45,443 nucleotides of DNA from an uncultured Verrucomicrobiales bacterium (GTDB lineage: Bacteria; Verrucomicrobiota; Verrucomicrobiia; Verrucomicrobiales; Akkermansiaceae), in assembly GCA_937128235.1 (NCBI GenBank), contig CAKZMG010000337.1:1-45443 (forward strand), written 5' to 3'. Below, one piece after another: positions 42,553-45,443 of this stretch. Position 1 is the first letter of the stretch, and each line of letters begins with the position of its first letter. A program made the translations under genes and the position numbers. The notes under the pieces were generated by a model. It had not been told where the DNA came from, did no database searches, and saw only the letters and a list, made by a program, of their open reading frames with translations.

Positions 42553-43812
42553 CTACTCTTTAATCGCGTTATAGATAATAGGCTTAAGGGTTTTCTCTAG
42601 GTTCCAATTATAGGGCATGGTTTGCTCCATCGTGATCACTACGAGTTGATGTTTTGGCGAGACCCAGTAGTGTGTGCTGGCGGCACCTCCCCAGCCGTAT
42701 TCGCCTTTCGGAGCATCAGCGTCCCAGCGTTTATCTGCGTCTGTGCGAACACAGAAACCGAGACCAAACCCTACTCCATGGCGGACCTCTTTACCGAAAC
42801 TTATCGCTTCAATTTCTTTAGGAAGCTGGTTGGTAGTCATGAGGTTTATTGATTTCATGCTGAGGTATTTCTTGCCTTGGAAGTCCCCACCATTCGCGAT
42901 CATTTGCAGGAAACGAGCGTAGTCTGTGATGGTGGAAACCAGTCCACCGCCACCAGAAAGATGTTTGTTTCTCTCCAAGTAAGCGCTGCCGATGATGCGG
43001 TCGGTAGGTATGAGAAAGCCTGCCTTGCTTCCGTAGCAGACTGAGAATCGATTGGCTTTATCTTTGGGGACATAGAATCCTGAATCAACCATACCGAGCG
43101 GCTTGAAAAAATGTTTCTCTAAATGTTCATCAAGCGGCTCTCCGGAAGCAACCTCTACCACGCGGCCGAGCACATCAGAATTGATACCATAGACCCAGCG
43201 AGTGCCGGGCTGGTATAGCAGGGGAATGTCTTTCACTGAAGTGATCATCTCAGAGAGGTTCTTACGTTTGCTGAGGGGCTTCGCTTTTTTATAGAGTTGA
43301 TCTACAGGATGATTCGACCAGCCGTAGGAAAATCCCGCAGTGTGGCGGAGTAGGTCTCGCACCGTAGGGGCAGGATTGGCGGGTTTTGGGTCCCCCTTAG
43401 CTTGCCAAACTGTTAGATTCTCGAACTCAGGTAGGTACTTAGAGATAGGCGCATCGAGATCAATTTTCCCTTGGTCATTTAGCCTCATGGCAGCGGCTGA
43501 AGTGACAGCCTTAGTCATGGAATAAATACGGAAAATAGTGTCTGCTTTCACAGGTGCTTTTGTTGCTTTATTTCTGAATCCAAACTGGTTTTGATAAACA
43601 ATGTGTCCTTTCCGCATCACGAGCACGGAGCCGCCAGCAAGGAGGTTTTTCTTGATGAGTTTCTCCACAGCAGGAGAAATTTTTGCCAACTCTTCCGATG
43701 ACATGCCAAGTGTTTCTGGCTCAGCAACGGGAAGTTTCTTTGTGACTGGCTCCTTTGCTTGAAGTGGGTTTAGTAGAGCGAGGATAGAAGAATAGAGGAT
43801 TAAATTACGCAT
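42553..43812 (-). CDS. secreted beta-lactamase-fold serine hydrolase (class C / esterase type)
   Basis: A 419-residue exported hydrolase with a signal peptide starting at the ATG at 43812 (MRNLILYSSILALLNPLQA). An ATG five codons upstream (43827) is also possible. The nucleophile motif is SMTK, the general-base Tyr lies in WVYGINSDVLG, and the third box is GWGGAAST, which is the WGG form of EstB-type esterases rather than the KTG of true AmpC. The most likely activity is ester, amide or D-amino peptide hydrolysis in the periplasm; beta-lactam resistance should not be inferred. It is convergent with pheT with a one-base gap. Confidence 0.88.
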   Translation of the reverse strand: MRNLILYSSILALLNPLQAKEPVTKKLPVAEPETLGMSSEELAKISPAVEKLIKKNLLAGGSVLVMRKGHIVYQNQFGFRNKATKAPVKADTIFRIYSMTKAVTSAAAMRLNDQGKIDLDAPISKYLPEFENLTVWQAKGDPKPANPAPTVRDLLRHTAGFSYGWSNHPVDQLYKKAKPLSKRKNLSEMITSVKDIPLLYQPGTRWVYGINSDVLGRVVEVASGEPLDEHLEKHFFKPLGMVDSGFYVPKDKANRFSVCYGSKAGFLIPTDRIIGSAYLERNKHLSGGGGLVSTITDYARFLQMIANGGDFQGKKYLSMKSINLMTTNQLPKEIEAISFGKEVRHGVGFGLGFCVRTDADKRWDADAPKGEYGWGGAASTHYWVSPKHQLVVITMEQTMPYNWNLEKTLKPIIYNAIKE

Positions 43813-43935
43813 GTCGTAGAGTATCATTCGTGCCAGAGCTGTCGAGTGAGTTTTGTTTCATGCTATAGTTAGTTAGAGGTAAGTTTTCTATTATCCGCTT
43901 TTTCTCTATCCATTGATGAGTTAAGATAGCTTATC

Positions 43936-44304
43936 ATGAAGATGCTAACGATCAATAATCTATATAAGCTGTTGCTTGCGGTATCACTCATTATACTGGG
44001 TGCGTTTGCTATGCTTACCTTTTGTAAACATCAACTAAATCTGGATTCTAACCCGCGTCTCAGCTTGGCAGATGCACTTTATGTTACGGATACAGAAGTT
44101 ACTAAAATTTACGGTCCAGGGACGCGTGTTCAGCAGCATATTATCGAACAACTTAAGACGCAAAAAACTATGAACGAAATCACGTTCACTCAACCATTCG
44201 TTTACCGCATGGGGCTAGATTCTGGTGATACGAATGAGGGGATTATTCTGATGAATTTCTCCCCAGCCCATCCACAAATGGCAAAACTCTTAAGCCAGAG
44301 GTAA
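43936..44304 (+). CDS. small membrane-anchored hypothetical protein
   Basis: A 122-residue protein with one N-terminal transmembrane helix or uncleaved signal (about 10-29, LYKLLLAVSLIILGAFAML) and a soluble domain of about 90 residues, presumably outside the cytoplasm. It includes SLADALYVTDTEVTKIYGPG and ends ...MAKLLSQR. No family is recognised. Copies of the AGAGGTAAGTTTT word lie about 50 bases before its start (43875-43887) and across its stop codon (44297-44309). The gene is alone on the plus strand between two minus-strand genes. Confidence 0.6.
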   Translation: MKMLTINNLYKLLLAVSLIILGAFAMLTFCKHQLNLDSNPRLSLADALYVTDTEVTKIYGPGTRVQQHIIEQLKTQKTMNEITFTQPFVYRMGLDSGDTNEGIILMNFSPAHPQMAKLLSQR

Positions 44305-44337
44305 GTTTTTATCTACAACTTATTTCCAGCTTTATTT

Positions 44338-45234
44338 CTAAAGCCCGCCAGAGTCACCTGCTCTTGAGAGTGGTCTGTTTAGTGGGGCAGGGAGCTTGCC
44401 CATGCCGCCATCGCCACTTCTTTTCTGAGCTTTGAGTGCGCTGGCGAGTGCTGATGCCATGCGGTCTCTGTAGCCGACTTGGGAGAGAAGGGTTCTCTCT
44501 GCGCTGTTAGATAAATATCCTAGTTCCACAAGTACACATGGGATCTGTGGGTTCCGCGTGAGTCTGAGGCGGCGTCTCACCAGTCCGCGGCTTTTTTCTC
44601 GGGAGCTGACAGCTGACATGGCACGCTGCATCCGCTTCGCTAGGCTGTAGCTATCCACTCGGAAATAATACGTCTCTGGTCCTCTAACAGAACTTGATCT
44701 TGAGTGATTCAGATGGATGCTCACTAGCACCGCGTCATCGAATTTATGCGTAGCTCTCACACGTTTATCTAAATCCACGAAGTAGTCTCCATTTCTGATA
44801 AATACTGCCTTGAAGCTACCACGGAGTTTTGCGCGGAGTCTCCTCGCTACATCGAGTGCCAGCGTTTTCTCAGACACACCATTTACCACAGCACCAGAGT
44901 CTCTGCCACCATGCCCAGCATCGATGATCACCGTGCTGAAATTTTTGGGACCAGGTCTGTGACCGAGACGGTCTCTGGTTTTGTTGCTACTTAGGCGTTT
45001 CACCGAGACGGGGGTTACTGCTTGCTGGGGAGGCGTGACTGAATAGCCTGGCGAGTGGGGGAGTTCGCGACCATAGCTCCCGTAGTAAACTGTTCTTCCG
45101 CCATATTCACTGTAGCTAGATCCTGGAGAGGCACCGTATCCTCCAGCGTTTGTTCCTGTGGAGCAGGCACTTACCATCATCACCATTAGAGCAGCTACAC
45201 TCATCATTCCTAAAATTATTCTTGGAGGTCTCAT
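44338..45234 (-). CDS. N-acetylmuramoyl-L-alanine amidase lipoprotein (Amidase_3)
   Basis: A 298-residue peptidoglycan hydrolase of the AmiA/B/C type that cuts the bond between N-acetylmuramic acid and L-Ala, usually in daughter-cell separation. The signal ends in lipobox VSAC (C24). A Gly/Tyr/Ser/Pro-rich linker (25-98) follows, then the catalytic domain: H108 in IIDAGHGG, E122 in VSEKTL, H174 in SIHLNH and E237 in VLVELGYLSN give the zinc ligands and catalytic Glu. The family order is intact. It starts at ATG. Beyond the domain there is only a short tail. Lipid anchoring at C24 would place it at the outer membrane in a Gram-negative PVC cell. Confidence 0.93.
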   Translation of the reverse strand: MRPPRIILGMMSVAALMVMMVSACSTGTNAGGYGASPGSSYSEYGGRTVYYGSYGRELPHSPGYSVTPPQQAVTPVSVKRLSSNKTRDRLGHRPGPKNFSTVIIDAGHGGRDSGAVVNGVSEKTLALDVARRLRAKLRGSFKAVFIRNGDYFVDLDKRVRATHKFDDAVLVSIHLNHSRSSSVRGPETYYFRVDSYSLAKRMQRAMSAVSSREKSRGLVRRRLRLTRNPQIPCVLVELGYLSNSAERTLLSQVGYRDRMASALASALKAQKRSGDGGMGKLPAPLNRPLSRAGDSGGL

Positions 45235-45415
45235 ATCTCTGAAAAATAAAAGACGATTCTCTAGATTACCAGCGAATAAGGCATCCTTAACTTTGCTTAG
45301 GAATTAATAGCTAATGAAATTCGTCAATCGCATCACCAGATTTAACCACACCTGCTACAAGCAGAGTAGGGACTTTACACTAGGGAGAAACATCTTAAAT
45401 CACTACTTTTTCAGC

Positions 45416-45443
45416 CGCAGATTTTCGCTGATGTACGCTGATT
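45416..45443. repeat. decamer-phased repeat running off the window end
   Basis: The last 28 bases show three 10-base-phased units: CGCAGATTTT, CGCTGATGTA and CGCTGATT. From memory, CGCAGATT/CGCTGATT decamers are a dispersed short repeat in many bacterial genomes, PVC members included, sometimes next to small GxxExxY genes. The repeat is cut off here, so its extent is unknown. Confidence 0.45.

Larger units (their letters stand above)
1050..44310. repeat. dispersed word AGAGGTAAGTTTTT and shorter forms
   Basis: The 11-base core GGTAAGTTTTT occurs at 1050, 1961, 11751, 12329 and 44300, and inverted at 10727 and 30130. The 13-base form AGAGGTAAGTTTT occurs exactly five times (11748, 43875, 44297; inverted at 10728 and 30131). 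A one-mismatch copy of the longer form is at 6689-6702. Positions counted by hand. Confidence 0.75.
5540..44691. repeat. dispersed 9-base word TCTAACAGA (20 copies)
   Basis: Exact copies read 5'-TCTAACAGA on the plus strand at 5540, 6074, 7542, 9634, 10129, 22150, 29567, 38411, 41441 and 44683. They read as the complement TCTGTTAGA at 6601, 11553, 14756, 14897, 19821, 23030, 27014, 32140, 34685 and 42506. These are first-base positions counted by hand. Nearly all lie in coding sequence. Confidence 0.8.

Noticed and set aside
42553-43812. Antibiotic-resistance beta-lactamase
   Set aside because: The third box is GWGGA as in EstB-type esterases instead of KTG, and there is no ampR or other resistance context.
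1050-44310. GGTAAGTTTTT words as group II intron or eukaryotic splice donors
   Set aside because: The words resemble 5' splice consensus but lie in intact bacterial frames in both orientations with no intron structure.
45313-45443. Open frame starting at ATG 45313 and running off the right end
   Set aside because: The composition (Arg/Phe/Asn-rich) and the decamer repeat inside it suggest non-coding sequence. Too little is visible to call a gene.

Overview
The window comes from a bacterium of the PVC group, most likely a marine or saline Verrucomicrobiales (Rubritaleaceae/Akkermansiaceae-like). The pointers are a Verru_Chthon cassette protein A homologue, a hybrid LacI-sensor/AraC-DNA-binding regulator, a PEP-CTERM protein, several PQQ-type propeller proteins of the planctomycete/verrucomicrobial kind, a sialate O-acetylesterase, an NhaC antiporter and menaquinone synthesis (MenB). 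Base composition looks close to balanced by eye, with AT-richer stretches at about 440-1900 and 23700-28000. No rRNA, tRNA, CRISPR array, insertion sequence or prophage was recognised, and no gene-free stretch exceeds 300 bases.

Layout. 1-2640: a gene 3' end, a small membrane protein, an unrecognised AT-rich 488-residue gene and the DNA glycosylase tag. 2846-9042: a housekeeping block on the plus strand: tig-clpP-clpX-proC, then ilvE and menB. 9080-11997: two secreted hydrolase-like proteins, a candidate clan CD cysteine peptidase and a sialate O-acetylesterase. 12004-19475: a minus-strand cluster with a 912-residue LamG/FnIII/methyltransferase-like/propeller fusion, a second propeller protein, an anchored 'VPVFRYALERW' protein, an FtsX-type permease and a LolD/MacB-type ATPase. 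Three of these carry CxC cysteine motifs. 19611-23659: a tight plus-strand operon of a ThiS/MoaD-like carrier, a divergent E1-like protein, a two-domain ModA-like binding protein, a permease and an ATPase. 23662-29277: a Verru_Chthon A gene and a secreted partner, divergent from the hybrid regulator. 29328-33719: an NhaC antiporter, two small lipoproteins and a coiled-coil/TPR protein. 33898-35485: rpsB-tsf with a strong terminator. 35694-45234: a PEP-CTERM metalloprotease-like protein, nitroreductase, a UvrC without the Fe-S cysteines, an acyltransferase, pheT, a beta-lactamase-fold hydrolase, a small anchored protein and an amidase lipoprotein. The window ends in a decamer-phased repeat.

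Two signals cut across genes. The 9-mer TCTAACAGA (or its complement) was found 20 times by hand, in both orientations, where a fraction of one copy is expected by chance. A longer word, AGAGGTAAGTTTT, occurs exactly five times, with further near-copies in coding and intergenic DNA. Both resemble genome-wide signal words (uptake-sequence-like or another DNA-processing signal), although codon-pair preference could explain part of the first. The best candidate for an undescribed system is the 12-19.5 kb propeller/ABC-transporter cluster. The molybdate/tungstate-like operon with its tandem binding protein and altered E1 is second.
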